This document shows, one piece after another, positions 53,057 through 62,889 of a DNA stretch of 64,000 nt. The notes beneath the pieces are model-generated. The model saw only the letters and a program-made list of their open reading frames with translations. It made no database searches and was not told the origin of the DNA. How positions within the stretch are numbered: the first letter of the stretch is position 1; every line of letters starts with the position of its first letter. A program made the translations under genes and the position numbers. The stretch comes from Candidatus Obscuribacterales bacterium (GTDB lineage Bacteria > Cyanobacteriota > Vampirovibrionia > Obscuribacterales > Obscuribacteraceae): assembly GCA_020050685.1 (NCBI GenBank), contig JAGVKG010000022.1, positions 18,087-82,086 on the forward strand, given 5' to 3'.

Positions 53057-53950
53057 CTAGCGATCAAGCTGCCGGATTAGATCGTTTGCCTGATCTCTCA
53101 GTAATTCCGCTTGCTCTTGGTCTCCTTGCCTGAGACAACGCTTAGCCTGCTCCACCAACTGCTGAATTTTCGCTTCTTTATCAAGGCTCGGCTTAGCATC
53201 ATGTTTGACGATTACTGGCTGTGACTTCGTCTTTTTCGCGGGCATCGCGAATCGAGTCGATTTTGCTACATCCAGAATTATCTTTGCATTGGCGCGACCA
53301 GCTTTGTTGTCACTCTCACTGTAGAGGTTTTCAGCTTTGGAGGCAGCAGTGGTGGCAGCATCAAATCGATCAAATTCAAAATTTACACGTCCCAGTTCCA
53401 AGTACACATCCGGATTTCTCTGTTCCACCGCCATGGCCTTATTGAGCATGGTGATTGCCATATCAGGCTGATTTTGCGCAGAGTAAACTTTGGAATAAAG
53501 AATGTATGGTCTAGCTTTATGCGGATCAATTTGAATTGCCCGATCCAAATCATTCATTGCCGCCACATAATTTTGATTTCGCAAATGAATAGTGGCTCGG
53601 AGCCAGTAGGCTCGATCGCATCGACTGTCCAAACTAATGGCTTGGGCACAATCCGCAAGGGCTGCTGTGTCATCCTTAGACTCGGCAGAGAGAATCGCGC
53701 GCATGCAGTAATAATCTGCATTCATCGGTGCTCGCTTGATCGCTTCGCTAAAGTCTTCGCGCGCGCCGTCACGATAACCAATCAACATGCGCTTAGCGCC
53801 GCGCTCAGCATAAGCTTTCGCGCTAGCAAGTGGGAAATTGATCATCAAATCCGGGTGCAAAAATCCATTCAGGCCTCGCGCTCTCGGTGCATTCACGAGA
53901 ACGATTATCAATATAAAACCGAGAATGGGTAAGACAATTCGTAAAAACAT
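53057..53950 (-). CDS. Membrane-anchored TPR protein
   Basis: The 297-residue protein has one N-terminal membrane segment (4-22) and five or so tetratricopeptide repeats (about 45-190, e.g. DDTAALADCAQAISLDSRCDRAYWLRATIHL and YVAAMNDLDRAIQIDP). The C-terminal 80 residues are rich in Lys and Gln and partly coiled coil (KIQQLVEQAKRCLRQGDQEQAELL). It should face the periplasm. It starts 9 bp after the stop of the 216-residue gene, so the two form an operon. The binding partner is unknown. Confidence 0.78.
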   Translation of the reverse strand: MFLRIVLPILGFILIIVLVNAPRARGLNGFLHPDLMINFPLASAKAYAERGAKRMLIGYRDGAREDFSEAIKRAPMNADYYCMRAILSAESKDDTAALADCAQAISLDSRCDRAYWLRATIHLRNQNYVAAMNDLDRAIQIDPHKARPYILYSKVYSAQNQPDMAITMLNKAMAVEQRNPDVYLELGRVNFEFDRFDAATTAASKAENLYSESDNKAGRANAKIILDVAKSTRFAMPAKKTKSQPVIVKHDAKPSLDKEAKIQQLVEQAKRCLRQGDQEQAELLRDQANDLIRQLDR

Positions 53951-53959
53951 ACTCTCGCC

Positions 53960-54610
53960 CTACCGAACCTTGAGAGTAATTACAAGCGGCTTGCCGGTTT
54001 CGTGAGAGCGAATCGGCATTTGGCTTGAGCCTGCTCCCCAAATCACCGCCCAGCTCATGCCATTGGTCACAAGACAAATCTTGCCCGGCTCGGCTTTCCA
54101 TGAGGCTGGTAATTGTTCTTTCATTGCTGCAACACTCTCGTCACTCAAACTGTAATCAAGCTTCATTTCCACTCTGGAGTTGGCCGGCAAGTCACAATCG
54201 CCAGCTTCGAAGTCAGACTCTCTCGGCAATGGCTGGGGCAGTCTTCCGTTATCGGGATTTGAATTATCCGGTTTTGGGCTTTCGGCTTTTGGATTGTAAG
54301 GATCTTCCGCTAAAAGCGCAGATGCAGACTGGCAGAACTTCTCAATCTCACTTGCTTCTTCTGGCAGCTGTTTTGTTTGGTGTACATAGCTTTCCAAATA
54401 TGTTGCAATGACTTTCATATCGACAAGCAGCTTGTCCTCTGCTATGGCGTTGCTTTCCACCATCATCCGAGCGATTTGTTTTTGGTCTGTCGTCATACCA
54501 TGACGCCGAGCCCACCAGGCACCATCGGCAGTGGCAGAAGAAAACAGGCAGAAAGCGAACGCTAGCGAAAGCGCGATATATCCATTTGCGTATCTGTTTT
54601 TAAAGAGCAT
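53960..54610 (-). CDS. Exported hypothetical protein, 216 residues
   Basis: There is a signal peptide (hydrophobic about 10-26, cleavage near ATADG), a helical region (40-100) and a Pro/Asn/Asp-rich linker near 105-125 followed by a small domain with two or more strands (SRVEMKLDYSLSD, KICLVTNGMSWAVIWGAG, KPLVITLKV). No family is recognised. The ATG at 54610 is used; a GTG two codons upstream is possible. It is the first gene of an operon with the TPR protein, and the two probably act together in the periplasm. Confidence 0.6.
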   Translation of the reverse strand: MLFKNRYANGYIALSLAFAFCLFSSATADGAWWARRHGMTTDQKQIARMMVESNAIAEDKLLVDMKVIATYLESYVHQTKQLPEEASEIEKFCQSASALLAEDPYNPKAESPKPDNSNPDNGRLPQPLPRESDFEAGDCDLPANSRVEMKLDYSLSDESVAAMKEQLPASWKAEPGKICLVTNGMSWAVIWGAGSSQMPIRSHETGKPLVITLKVR

Positions 54611-54679
54611 GCTCACTAAATTGCAGAGTAAAAGGAATTGCCTCGTGCAATTATAAGTGACAATCTATTTTTGGTGGGC

Positions 54680-54958
54680 CTAGCGGGTGACGAACTCGTC
54701 TTCGATGGCGTGCAGCTCATCGAGCCACTTGGTCGGCACTTGCACAGACTCTCTGCCTTCAATCAAGGCAAGTTCTTTCAAATCCCAGAGATATTCAAAT
54801 AAACCTGGCGTCGGGCTGCCACCTTTGGTGCACTCGCGCATTGCATCATATAAATGATTGAGTTCATTTTTTAAAGTCTCTGTTTCCACCGAAACCATAT
54901 TCATACATTCTGGCTTCTTGCCGCCTGGACTATTCGGTGACTCTTTGGGATTCGCCAT
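54680..54958 (-). CDS. Hypothetical protein, 92 residues
   Basis: The ATG at 54958 has a near-perfect GGAAGGAG site 6-7 bp upstream, so the open frame beyond it is not used. The first 20 residues are Pro/Ser/Lys-rich; residues 22-92 are acidic and helical (ETLKNELNHLYDAMRECTKGG and FEYLWDLKELALIEGRE). No signal peptide and no known family. It lies about 280 bp downstream of rpsU on the same strand, past the rpsU terminator. Confidence 0.6.
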   Translation of the reverse strand: MANPKESPNSPGGKKPECMNMVSVETETLKNELNHLYDAMRECTKGGSPTPGLFEYLWDLKELALIEGRESVQVPTKWLDELHAIEDEFVTR

Positions 54959-55108
54959 TTGACATCTCCTTCCTCTACCGGACAAACTGTTGGCGTCGGT
55001 CGGGTGGCCCCGGTCAACAACGCTCGTGGTAAATCGTTTATTCCCAGACGTCGGAATTTATTCACAGGTAATTCCAAGCGCTTGGTTGTCAGGAGATTAT
55101 CAAATAGA

Positions 55109-55137
55109 AAGTGCCCAACTTAAATAGCTGGGCACTT
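55109..55137 (-). terminator. Terminator of rpsU
   Basis: AAGTGCCCA (55109-55117) pairs with TGGGCACTT (55129-55137), giving a 9-bp stem with an 11-nt loop. On the minus strand the sequence TTTCTATTT follows. A second hairpin GCTGATGC-TGC-GCATCAGC lies between it and the rpsU stop codon. Confidence 0.7.
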
Positions 55138-55238
55138 CACGATCTACAGCGAGCAAACGACTGCGACAGAGCAGTCGGCCGCGAGCGTCTTAACGCGCGG
55201 AGAAGCTGATGCTGCGCATCAGCACCGGAGCGCTTAAA

Positions 55239-55412
55239 TTAAGTTCTGCGCTTGCGAGCAGCTTCTGCCTTGCGCTTACGCTTAACGCTTGGCTTCTCAT
55301 AGCGTTCTCTACGCTTAATTTCGGAGAGAATTCCTGCTTTTTGGATTTTCTTCTTGAAGCGCTTCAAGGCTATTTCAATGCTTTCGCCTTCTGCAACTCG
55401 AACTTCTGACAA
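55239..55412 (-). CDS. rpsU: 30S ribosomal protein S21
   Basis: A 57-codon frame with a TTG start (55412-55410) encodes S21: [20 protein letters not shown] near the N-terminus, then [17 protein letters not shown] and a basic tail AARKRRT. S21 binds the 30S platform and helps initiation. A perfect AAAGGAGG lies 8 bp upstream of the TTG. Small size and the TTG start make the gene easy to miss. It follows the EF-G-like gene on the same strand after 113 bp and has its own terminator. Confidence 0.93.
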   Translation of the reverse strand: MSEVRVAEGESIEIALKRFKKKIQKAGILSEIKRRERYEKPSVKRKRKAEAARKRRT

Positions 55413-55525
55413 TGGTATCCCCTCCTTTCAAATATAAGCGGAAAAAAATTGCCCCGAGAGACTCAGAGTTGAGCGATTTTAGCACCTTAGGCCCAGCTCG
55501 CCAAGATCTTTGCTCTCATCCGATT

Positions 55526-57622
55526 TTAGTGGCCGGCTTCCGCATGAGCGTGCAGATGGTCCGCGTTGGCAGCAATAAGTTCTTGCGATAAAGTTGGCGG
55601 TACTTGCGCCAGATGGGCAAATTTCCAGGTGTAATAACCCAAGCCCTGAGTCAGCGTCCTTAACTCAATAATGTAATCCCAAAGCTCTTTTTGTGGCACA
55701 TGAGCCATAACCTCATCCCAACCGGCGTGCGTTTCGGACGCACCATAACCTAAAATATGTCCACGGCGGCCGGTGATTTGGCTAAGCACACCAGAGGTGT
55801 AGGCGCTAGGCACATAAACGGTGACGTCCGTAATCGGCTCCAATATAAATGGATGGGTATTTTTTAGCCCTTCCCGCATGGCCAAAATTGCCGCCATCTT
55901 GAATGACACTTCGTCCGAATCAACATCATGGAACGAGCCATCGAATAAATTGACGGAAACATCTACGACAGGGAATCCGGCTAACGGCCCTCGCTGCAAT
56001 GCTTCGACCACGCCTTTTTCTACTCCCGGAATGTATTGGCGCGGCACAGATCCACCAACTACTGATTCGGCAAATTTGTTTCCGGCACCACGCTCTAAAG
56101 GCTCAATGCGCAAATACACTTCACCAAATTGACCACGACCACCGGTTTGTTTTTTGTGTCGGCCATGTGCCTCAAACTTGGAGGCAATACTTTCCTTGAA
56201 GGCAATTTGCGGGCGCGAGCTTTCCAGTTGAATGCCATACTTTCGCTCCAGCCGCTGACGAGCCAAAGTCAAATGCACTTCGCCTTGTCCATACAAACAA
56301 TATTCATTTGTGTCCGGATCGCGATCAACTTTCAAAAGTGGATCTTCTTCAATCAACTTATGTAGAAGTGTGGAAAGCTTAGCTTCATCACTGCGATTCT
56401 TGGGCGCAATCGCCAAAGAATAAAGCGGTGGCGGCTCAGGTGGCGTGGGCATTTGCCATGCTTCTTTTTCCACAGTCAACGTGTCGCCCGTATGCGGCGT
56501 TTCCATGCGAGCCAGTGCAACAATTGCACCCGGTCCTGCTAGCGGCATTGTTTCTTGTTTCTTGCCTAAAAGCGAATACAATCCGCCAACCCGTTCCTTG
56601 TGTCCACCACGCGTGATATCAACCAAATGACTTTCTGCATTGATTGTTCCGGTAAACACACGACAGAGAGAAAGCTTTCCGGACTGAGGATGCACATAAG
56701 TCTTGATCACTTGTGCCACCACTGGTCCGTCTTCTTTAATAGACAAGACTTTGCCATTCTTGTCCTTGAACTCGCGATCGATTGGCGATGGCCCAATTTT
56801 TATGATTGCATCCAACAAAGAAAACACACCAGCATCCGAATTGGCCGAGCCAACCAGAATCGGCACCATTGTGCCTTTCTGCACAGCCTTTTTCAAATCC
56901 GCTTCCAAAAGATCAATTGGCGGCTCTTTGCCTTCCAAAAATAATTCCAGGACACTGTCGTCCGTGTCCGCCAAATTCTCCACAAGTTTTTCGCGTGCCG
57001 CATCAAGTTCATCATTCAATTCAGCAGGCACTTCAATTTTTTCCGGTTTGCCATGCTCACCATACTTGTATGCTTCATGCTTCAAAACATCGACATAACC
57101 AGTTATGCCATTGTCACCAATCGGATACTGCAAGGGTGCAAGAGGCTTTGGCGTTTTCACTCCCGGCATATTCTTCAGCGCATCCAAGACCTCACGAAAA
57201 TTCACATCGTGTTTATCCAGTTTATTGACAAACACCATGCGCGCCAAACCCATTTCTTCCGTGTATCTGAGCAGTGTGTCCATTTGCAAAAGCTTATGCG
57301 CATCCGGCTCGACAACAAAGACAGCCGTATCCGCGCCCGCCAGTGCCAGCTTCACTTCCTCAGAAAAATCAACAAAGCCCGGACAATCGAGAATATTAAA
57401 ATGGACATCGTTATATGTAGTATGCGCAACTGATGTCGAAGTAGAAAGCTGTCTGGCAATTGCCTCAGGTTCATAGTCACAAGTCATCGTGCCATCGGTC
57501 ACCTTGCCTCGACGAGTAATCGCCCCTGTGATGTGCAAGATTGTTTCAGCAAGACTGGTCTTGCCACTGTGGCTGATTCCAACTAACGCGATATTCCGAA
57601 TATTGGATAAAGAGGCAGACAC
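55526..57622 (-). CDS. EF-G-like translational GTPase
   Basis: The 698-residue protein has all five EF-G domains. G1 is GISHSGKT (15-22), G3 is DCPGF (79-83) and G4 is NKLDK (133-137); domain IV and V blocks such as GRRGHILGY are present. The catalytic His of the usual DTPGH motif is replaced by Phe83, a mark of the EF-G-like paralogue group rather than canonical FusA, so its GTPase may be slow and its role may be in ribosome rescue or stress. The GTG at 57622 has AAGGAG 6 bp upstream, better than the TTG at 57643. The tail is His/Ala-rich. Confidence 0.85.
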   Translation of the reverse strand: MSASLSNIRNIALVGISHSGKTSLAETILHITGAITRRGKVTDGTMTCDYEPEAIARQLSTSTSVAHTTYNDVHFNILDCPGFVDFSEEVKLALAGADTAVFVVEPDAHKLLQMDTLLRYTEEMGLARMVFVNKLDKHDVNFREVLDALKNMPGVKTPKPLAPLQYPIGDNGITGYVDVLKHEAYKYGEHGKPEKIEVPAELNDELDAAREKLVENLADTDDSVLELFLEGKEPPIDLLEADLKKAVQKGTMVPILVGSANSDAGVFSLLDAIIKIGPSPIDREFKDKNGKVLSIKEDGPVVAQVIKTYVHPQSGKLSLCRVFTGTINAESHLVDITRGGHKERVGGLYSLLGKKQETMPLAGPGAIVALARMETPHTGDTLTVEKEAWQMPTPPEPPPLYSLAIAPKNRSDEAKLSTLLHKLIEEDPLLKVDRDPDTNEYCLYGQGEVHLTLARQRLERKYGIQLESSRPQIAFKESIASKFEAHGRHKKQTGGRGQFGEVYLRIEPLERGAGNKFAESVVGGSVPRQYIPGVEKGVVEALQRGPLAGFPVVDVSVNLFDGSFHDVDSDEVSFKMAAILAMREGLKNTHPFILEPITDVTVYVPSAYTSGVLSQITGRRGHILGYGASETHAGWDEVMAHVPQKELWDYIIELRTLTQGLGYYTWKFAHLAQVPPTLSQELIAANADHLHAHAEAGH

Positions 57623-57672
57623 AAACTTCTCCTTAGTTGGCAAGGGGCAACGTGTATAAAATTTTGTTGGGC

Positions 57673-58140
57673 CTAAAGAATGCTGTCCTTAAACGGCTTT
57701 GCTTCAATCAAACGCATCATGGCTTTACTAAGGCGTTCCACAAAAGGAAACGAATAACCATATTTACTGCTGTAACGAATTGCTGCAGGAATTCGCGGAT
57801 TACCGCCAGCTGTCATGATCCAGTTAATTGAAGTGGATCCTGGTAAGCCGAGCCTGTCGGCACCAGCTGCTAAAAAGCCAAGACAAAGCAGGAAAAAAAC
57901 CGGCCCAAAAATCACGTGTACCCACCAACTTGATCCCACCTTGATCATCGATCGCTTGCCCGGTGGCAAATGCACGAGAAATGGCGAAATAATCGTAAAC
58001 GGCAAAAAGCCCTGCCAGTACGCTACTTTGCCACGGAAGGTGGCCAATATGCACTTATAACCAAAGGAAAGCCCCAACGCAATGCAAATGACCGCAATGA
58101 CGATGTTGAGTGTCTCTTGGCTAATTAACTCGCTAGGCAC
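57673..58140 (-). CDS. Hypothetical membrane protein, 155 residues
   Basis: The protein has membrane segments at about 10-27 and 72-94, and possibly a weaker one at 42-58; the C-terminal 50 residues are soluble and basic (RIPAAIRYSSKYGYSFP). No family is recognised. The start is a GTG at 58140 with GGAAAGG about 10 bp upstream. It precedes the EF-G-like gene by about 50 bp on the same strand and may be co-transcribed, though no functional link is apparent. Confidence 0.5.
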   Translation of the reverse strand: MPSELISQETLNIVIAVICIALGLSFGYKCILATFRGKVAYWQGFLPFTIISPFLVHLPPGKRSMIKVGSSWWVHVIFGPVFFLLCLGFLAAGADRLGLPGSTSINWIMTAGGNPRIPAAIRYSSKYGYSFPFVERLSKAMMRLIEAKPFKDSIL

Positions 58141-58290
58141 TTAAACAACCTTTCCGAAAATATGAGGGCGAAGATCCGGGAAACTACTAATAAGACTAAC
58201 AGAGAAACTGCTTATAGTAAAAGCTAGCCTTTCAATTACAAGCCTTATAATGGCTAGACTTATAATTAAGATTCTCGCGGAGATACAAAG

Positions 58291-60087
58291 GTGAAGTCGG
58301 AAGTCAAACGAACCGAGTTGTGCGGAGTTATTGGCACACATTTAGCAGGCAAGAAAGTGGGAATTGCCGGCTGGGTGGATGTAAGAAGGGATTTGGGCGG
58401 GCTGATTTTTATTGAGCTACGCGATGCGTCGGGCAAAATTCAATTGGTTGCCGACCCGAACCGCAATAAGGCCGTGCACGAGAAATTTACGCAACTGCGG
58501 AGCGAATTTGTGATTGCGGCAAGTGGAGTTGTCAGTTTGCGTCCGGAGGGCTCCGCCAATACGCACACGCCGACCGGCTCGGTCGAGATTTATCCCGATG
58601 AAGTGGAAATTCTCAACACCTGCCGCCCGTTGCCATTTCAATTGGACGATGCTTCCCAAGTAGATGAGGCGCTAAGATTAAAGTGGCGCTTCTTGGATAT
58701 TCGCCGTCCGGAAATGCAGCGCAATTTGCGTTTGCGCCATGAAATTACGCAGGCAATTCACCGTCATTTGGATGCTCAGGGTTTCATCGAAGTTGAAACA
58801 CCAATGTTGACGCGTGCAACGCCAGAAGGTGCCCGCGACTTTTTGGTACCCAGCCGTCTCAGTCCCGGGCACTGGTATGCGCTGCCACAATCACCTCAGC
58901 TTTTCAAACAAACGCTGATGATCGCGGGCATCGATCGTTATTATCAAGTTGCCCGTTGTTTCCGCGATGAAGATTTGCGCGCCGACCGCCAACCGGAATT
59001 CACCCAAATCGATATTGAAATGTCTTTTACTGATGAAGAACAAGTAATGGCAATCACAGAAGGTCTTCTCAAAGAAGCCTTTAGTTGTATTGCTGTAGAT
59101 TTGGCGCCACCATTTCCGCGCCTGACCCATCAAGATGCAATGGCCCGTTATGGTTCAGATAAGCCGGACCAGCGCTTTGAAATGGAATTGAAAGACCTGA
59201 CGAAGCTTGCTCTCAATTGCCAGTTTAAAGTTTTCCGCCAAGTAGCCGAAAGTGGTGGTCAACTTAAGTGCTTGGTCGTGGAAGCTGGTGCAGGAAAGAT
59301 TTCACGCAAACAGCTTGATCTCTGGCAAGAATTTGCCAAGAGCTCGGGCGCCAAAGGACTGGCTTGGATTGCCTTGGGCAAAGATGGTTTGCGCTCCTCT
59401 GGAATTCATCAGCATTTTTCCGATGCGGAAATTGCCGAGATGAAATCACTTGCCGGCGCCAAAGAAGATGATTTGCTTTTATTAGTGGCGGACAAACCGA
59501 AACAAGTGGCAAATGTTTTGGGCCGGCTGCGCCTGAAACTTGGCGAAGAGCTCGGCTTGATTGACACACGCCTGCATAAACTTTTGTGGGTGACTGACTT
59601 TCCTATGTTTGAATATGACGACGAGGAAGGCCGCTTGATGGCGGTGCATCATCCTTTCACAAGCCCGTGGTTGGAAGACCTACCTTTGCTTGACACCAAT
59701 CCGGAACAGGCTCGTTCCCGCGCGTACGACGTTGTATACAATGGTGTCGAGATTGGCGGCGGGTCAATTAGAATTCACGATCAAGAAGTGCAACAGAAGG
59801 CATTCACGGCCATTGGCATTACGCGTGAAGTTGCGTTGGAGAAATTTGGCTTCTTGATGGATGCCCTAGAATTTGGTGCACCTCCACATGGTGGCTTAGC
59901 GCTTGGTCTTGATCGCCTGGTCATGCTGCTTTGTGGCGGCAAATCAATTCGTGATGTGATTGCCTTCCCCAAAACGCAATCCGGTTCATGCCTAATGACC
60001 AATGCCCCATCGGAGGCCAGCGCTGATCAACTCAAGGAACTGCACATCGGTGCAAAACCACCAGCACAACCGGCTCGAACCCAATAA
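58291..60087 (+). CDS. aspS: Aspartyl-tRNA synthetase
   Basis: AspRS charges tRNA-Asp. The 598-residue length and the GAD insertion between class II motifs 2 and 3 mark the bacterial type. Visible features: N-terminal OB fold ([25 protein letters not shown]), motif 2 [18 protein letters not shown] (about 222-239) and motif 3 [13 protein letters not shown] with the preceding PPHGG. Discriminating versus non-discriminating charging cannot be told here. The start is a GTG with GGAGA about 8 bp upstream. The next gene begins one base after its stop. Confidence 0.96.
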   Translation: MKSEVKRTELCGVIGTHLAGKKVGIAGWVDVRRDLGGLIFIELRDASGKIQLVADPNRNKAVHEKFTQLRSEFVIAASGVVSLRPEGSANTHTPTGSVEIYPDEVEILNTCRPLPFQLDDASQVDEALRLKWRFLDIRRPEMQRNLRLRHEITQAIHRHLDAQGFIEVETPMLTRATPEGARDFLVPSRLSPGHWYALPQSPQLFKQTLMIAGIDRYYQVARCFRDEDLRADRQPEFTQIDIEMSFTDEEQVMAITEGLLKEAFSCIAVDLAPPFPRLTHQDAMARYGSDKPDQRFEMELKDLTKLALNCQFKVFRQVAESGGQLKCLVVEAGAGKISRKQLDLWQEFAKSSGAKGLAWIALGKDGLRSSGIHQHFSDAEIAEMKSLAGAKEDDLLLLVADKPKQVANVLGRLRLKLGEELGLIDTRLHKLLWVTDFPMFEYDDEEGRLMAVHHPFTSPWLEDLPLLDTNPEQARSRAYDVVYNGVEIGGGSIRIHDQEVQQKAFTAIGITREVALEKFGFLMDALEFGAPPHGGLALGLDRLVMLLCGGKSIRDVIAFPKTQSGSCLMTNAPSEASADQLKELHIGAKPPAQPARTQ

Positions 60088-60088
60088 A

Positions 60089-60874
60089 ATGGAAACTATG
60101 ACTGCCGAACCAGATGCAAGAAAATTCAAACCTGTGCTGAGCAGCACAAACATTTTTGCTCTCGCAGGTTTGTCCTTGGCCATTTTTACTTTAGCCGGCT
60201 GCACTCAAAAGTTGCCAACTGAATATTTGATTGCCGGCAATGAATATTTCAAAGCAGGCAATTACACACGTGCTGAAAAAGAATACAGGCAAGCCTGGAC
60301 GCTTGAGCCCAAAAGTTCAACCGCGGCAAATAACCTCGGCGTGGTGTTAAACGAGCTTGGTCGATACGATGAGGCGATCACAGTCCTTTCCCAAGCCGCC
60401 CAAATAGATCCTAAAAATACAATTGCTCATTACGTGCTTTCGCGTGCCTTGCTTCAGACAGGCAAGTTTGATCAGGCAATTGCCGAAGCTAAGACCGCAA
60501 TTGCTTTGTCGCCCACTGAGCCGGAAGCACATAAGTCTTTGGCAGATGCGGCTTTAGCCAAAGGCGATTTGGACACGGCCGTTTCCGAGTACCGCTTGCT
60601 TTGTGATTTGGATAAGTACAGCGACGTTGCTCATCAGAAACTGGGCGAGACGCTTGGTTTGCAAGGGGATATCGAAGCGCAAATTGCCGAGGAAAATAAG
60701 GCTCTCGAAATGAATCCGGATAATTTGGAAGCGCGCGTTTCTTTGGCTAGTGCCTTGCATAACAAAGGCGACAGCAAAGCGGCAATCGAAGAATTAAACA
60801 AGGTGCTTAAGGAAGATCCTGAGAACCCTTCGGCAAAAAAATATTTGGCGCTTTTCCAACAAGCCAAAAAATAA
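60089..60874 (+). CDS. TPR-repeat lipoprotein
   Basis: The 261-residue protein carries a lipoprotein signal: hydrophobic FALAGLSLAIFTLAGC with the lipobox LAGC at about residues 35-38. Five to six tetratricopeptide repeats follow (about 45-255), with words such as ARAEKEYRQAWTLEP-like helices and AKGDLDTAVSEYRLLCDLD. It should be anchored to a membrane on the periplasmic side. The ATG at 60089 comes one base after the aspS stop, so translation is coupled; the open frame upstream to 60002 lies within aspS. A second ATG three codons later is possible. Confidence 0.82.
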   Translation: METMTAEPDARKFKPVLSSTNIFALAGLSLAIFTLAGCTQKLPTEYLIAGNEYFKAGNYTRAEKEYRQAWTLEPKSSTAANNLGVVLNELGRYDEAITVLSQAAQIDPKNTIAHYVLSRALLQTGKFDQAIAEAKTAIALSPTEPEAHKSLADAALAKGDLDTAVSEYRLLCDLDKYSDVAHQKLGETLGLQGDIEAQIAEENKALEMNPDNLEARVSLASALHNKGDSKAAIEELNKVLKEDPENPSAKKYLALFQQAKK

Positions 60875-60984
60875 TCTGCAAATTTTGAACTTTTTGAAGG
60901 CTCGAGCGTCTTATTAAGTAGGACGGGTTTAGCAGCCCCTTGAAAAGGTGACTGCTGGCTTTGCTATGCAAAAGGAGGTTGGTC

Positions 60985-62529
60985 ATGTTCGCAAGAATAT
61001 ACAGCGGATCTGTTTTAGGTGTTGATGCATATCGAATTGAAGTAGAAGTGGATTGCTCAAGTGGTATCAATCAGATTTGCGTTGTTGGTCTTCCCGACGC
61101 CGCAATTAAAGAAGCACAGGAACGTGTACGTTCTGCAATTAAGAGTTGCGCGTTCCTCATGCCACCAGGCAAAAAATGGATCGTCAATCTTGCACCGGCA
61201 GATATTCGCAAAGAAGGCCCGGCACTTGATCTACCAATTGCAGTTGGCATTCTTGCCTCAACAGGATTACTTTGCCGCGATCATTTGCAAGATTTTTGGA
61301 TTGTGGGAGAACTCAGCCTGGATGGCTCGATTCGGCCCGTATCTGGCGTTTTGCCTATAGCCTTGGCAGCCAAAAACGCCAACATCAAAAACATTATAGT
61401 GCCGGATGGCAATGCTGAAGAAGCAGGACTGGTGCAAGGTTTGAATGTGTATCCGGTTAGTCATCTCAAACAAGTTTGTTTAATTTTGGCCGATCCGGAA
61501 AATGGTGCACCGTTGGCCAACTGTGCCAAAGAAATTTTTCTCAAAAGCCAACAAGCAATGCAATTTGATTTGGACTTTGCCGATGTTAAAGGACAAGACA
61601 ATCCCAAGCGCGCTTTGGAAATTGCGGCAGCCGGTCGTCATAACATTCTCATGGTCGGACCACCAGGCTCGGGCAAATCAATGCTGGCGCAAAGACTGCC
61701 ATCAATCATGCCACCACTTTCATTCAACGAGGCAGTCGAGCTGACCAAACTTTATTCCGTGGCTGGATTGTTATCCAGTAAGAAAACTTTGGTTGCCCAA
61801 AGACCTTTCCGCTCGCCACATCACAGCGCATCATCATCCGGATTAGTAGGCGGTGGATCAATTCCCAAACCAGGGGAAATATCCCTCGGACATCTGGGCA
61901 TTTTATTTCTCGACGAACTGACAGAATTTCCTCGTTCACATCTTGAATGTTTACGTCAGCCAATGGAAACAGGCAACGTAACAATTAGTCGCGCCCAACA
62001 CACGCTAACTTATCCGGCATCATTTCTTCTAGTCGGCGCTTGCAATCCTTGTCCCTGCGGGCACAAAGCTGACCCAATTAAGTACTGCGTATGCAGTCCC
62101 GCTCAAGCTAGTCGTTACTGGGCAAGATTATCTGGACCGCTACTTGACCGAATAGATCTGCAAATACAAGTATCACGCTTAAACGAAAAAGAGCTATCCC
62201 GATCCGAACGCGGTCAGACATCGGAAACTATGCGACTGAGAATCATGCGTGCAGTTGAGGCTCAGCAAAATCGCTTTGAGCCTGGCCAATTAACATTCAA
62301 TGCCCATTTAACAAATAGGCAAATGCAAAAGTATTGCCAAATTGACGATCGCTCACGCACCACACTATCCCAAGCCGTAGCCAACCTCGGTCTATCCGCT
62401 CGCGCTTACGACCGAATCATTCGCATCGCCAGAACCATCGCCGATCTACAAGGCGAAGACAACATACAAACCGACCACATCGCCGAAGCCGTCCAATACC
62501 GCAGACTGGCCGTCCATTCCACATTGTGA
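60985..62529 (+). CDS. YifB/ComM family Mg-chelatase-like AAA+ ATPase
   Basis: The 514-residue protein has the N-terminal ChlI/Lon-like domain (GVDAYRIEVEVDCS to about 180), the AAA+ core with Walker A GPPGSGKS (about 230) and Walker B ILFLDELTEF, and the C-terminal Mg_chelatase_C part with a Cys cluster (CNPCPCGHKADPIKYCVCS). Family members include ComM, a hexameric helicase promoting branch migration during natural transformation. The ATG at 60985 is preceded by a perfect AAAGGAGG. With pilT in the same window, a role in DNA uptake is plausible. A hairpin (AGCAG..CTGCT, about 60930-60957) precedes it. Confidence 0.92.
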   Translation: MFARIYSGSVLGVDAYRIEVEVDCSSGINQICVVGLPDAAIKEAQERVRSAIKSCAFLMPPGKKWIVNLAPADIRKEGPALDLPIAVGILASTGLLCRDHLQDFWIVGELSLDGSIRPVSGVLPIALAAKNANIKNIIVPDGNAEEAGLVQGLNVYPVSHLKQVCLILADPENGAPLANCAKEIFLKSQQAMQFDLDFADVKGQDNPKRALEIAAAGRHNILMVGPPGSGKSMLAQRLPSIMPPLSFNEAVELTKLYSVAGLLSSKKTLVAQRPFRSPHHSASSSGLVGGGSIPKPGEISLGHLGILFLDELTEFPRSHLECLRQPMETGNVTISRAQHTLTYPASFLLVGACNPCPCGHKADPIKYCVCSPAQASRYWARLSGPLLDRIDLQIQVSRLNEKELSRSERGQTSETMRLRIMRAVEAQQNRFEPGQLTFNAHLTNRQMQKYCQIDDRSRTTLSQAVANLGLSARAYDRIIRIARTIADLQGEDNIQTDHIAEAVQYRRLAVHSTL

Positions 62530-62548
62530 GTCACAAGCACACCACCCC

Positions 62549-62577
62549 TTGACTGCGTATTGCGCGTGTAGTACACT
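62549..62577 (+). promoter_or_regulatory. Promoter and operator of the BrnT/BrnA-like pair
   Basis: TTGACT (62549-62554) and TACACT (62572-62577) are 17 bp apart. The odd palindrome GTGTA-G-TACAC (62566-62576) overlaps the -10 box and is a likely operator for the ribbon-helix-helix protein. The same 11-mer occurs at the end of the beta-lactamase-fold gene (17476-17486). Confidence 0.6.
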
Positions 62578-62604
62578 GCGTAATGTGCAGGTAAGAGCAC
62601 CGAA

Positions 62605-62889
62605 ATGACACTTCTTACCTACAACGATGACAGCTTTAAAAGAGCCCTTGTAAGTCTTGACGAAGTCAAAGAAGCCTTAGACGATCCGCTGGTCCTTGAG
62701 GTTGAAGAAGGTGAAAGCGCTTCTGGAAATCCAACTGTCATCTATGTGGGTAAGACACAAACTGAGAGATTGCTGGAAATTGGTGTCGAATACAAAGAGT
62801 TTGAGACGCATATATATCATGCCCGGAAGGCTAATGCCAAATTTAGAAAATTGTATGAGCAACATTGGCAACAACAAGAACTAATATGA
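62605..62889 (+). CDS. BrnT-like putative toxin
   Basis: The 94-residue protein has a small alpha/beta layout resembling BrnT-type toxins: an N-terminal helix with DEVKEALDDPLVLEVEE, a strand pair with TVIYVGKTQTERLLEIGVEY and a final HARKANAKFRKLYEQHW, where His, Lys and Arg recall the BrnT RNase core. The overlap with the next gene (ATGA) and the operator-bearing promoter support a toxin-antitoxin module. Similarity is by pattern only; toxicity is unproven. Confidence 0.55.
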   Translation: MTLLTYNDDSFKRALVSLDEVKEALDDPLVLEVEEGESASGNPTVIYVGKTQTERLLEIGVEYKEFETHIYHARKANAKFRKLYEQHWQQQELI

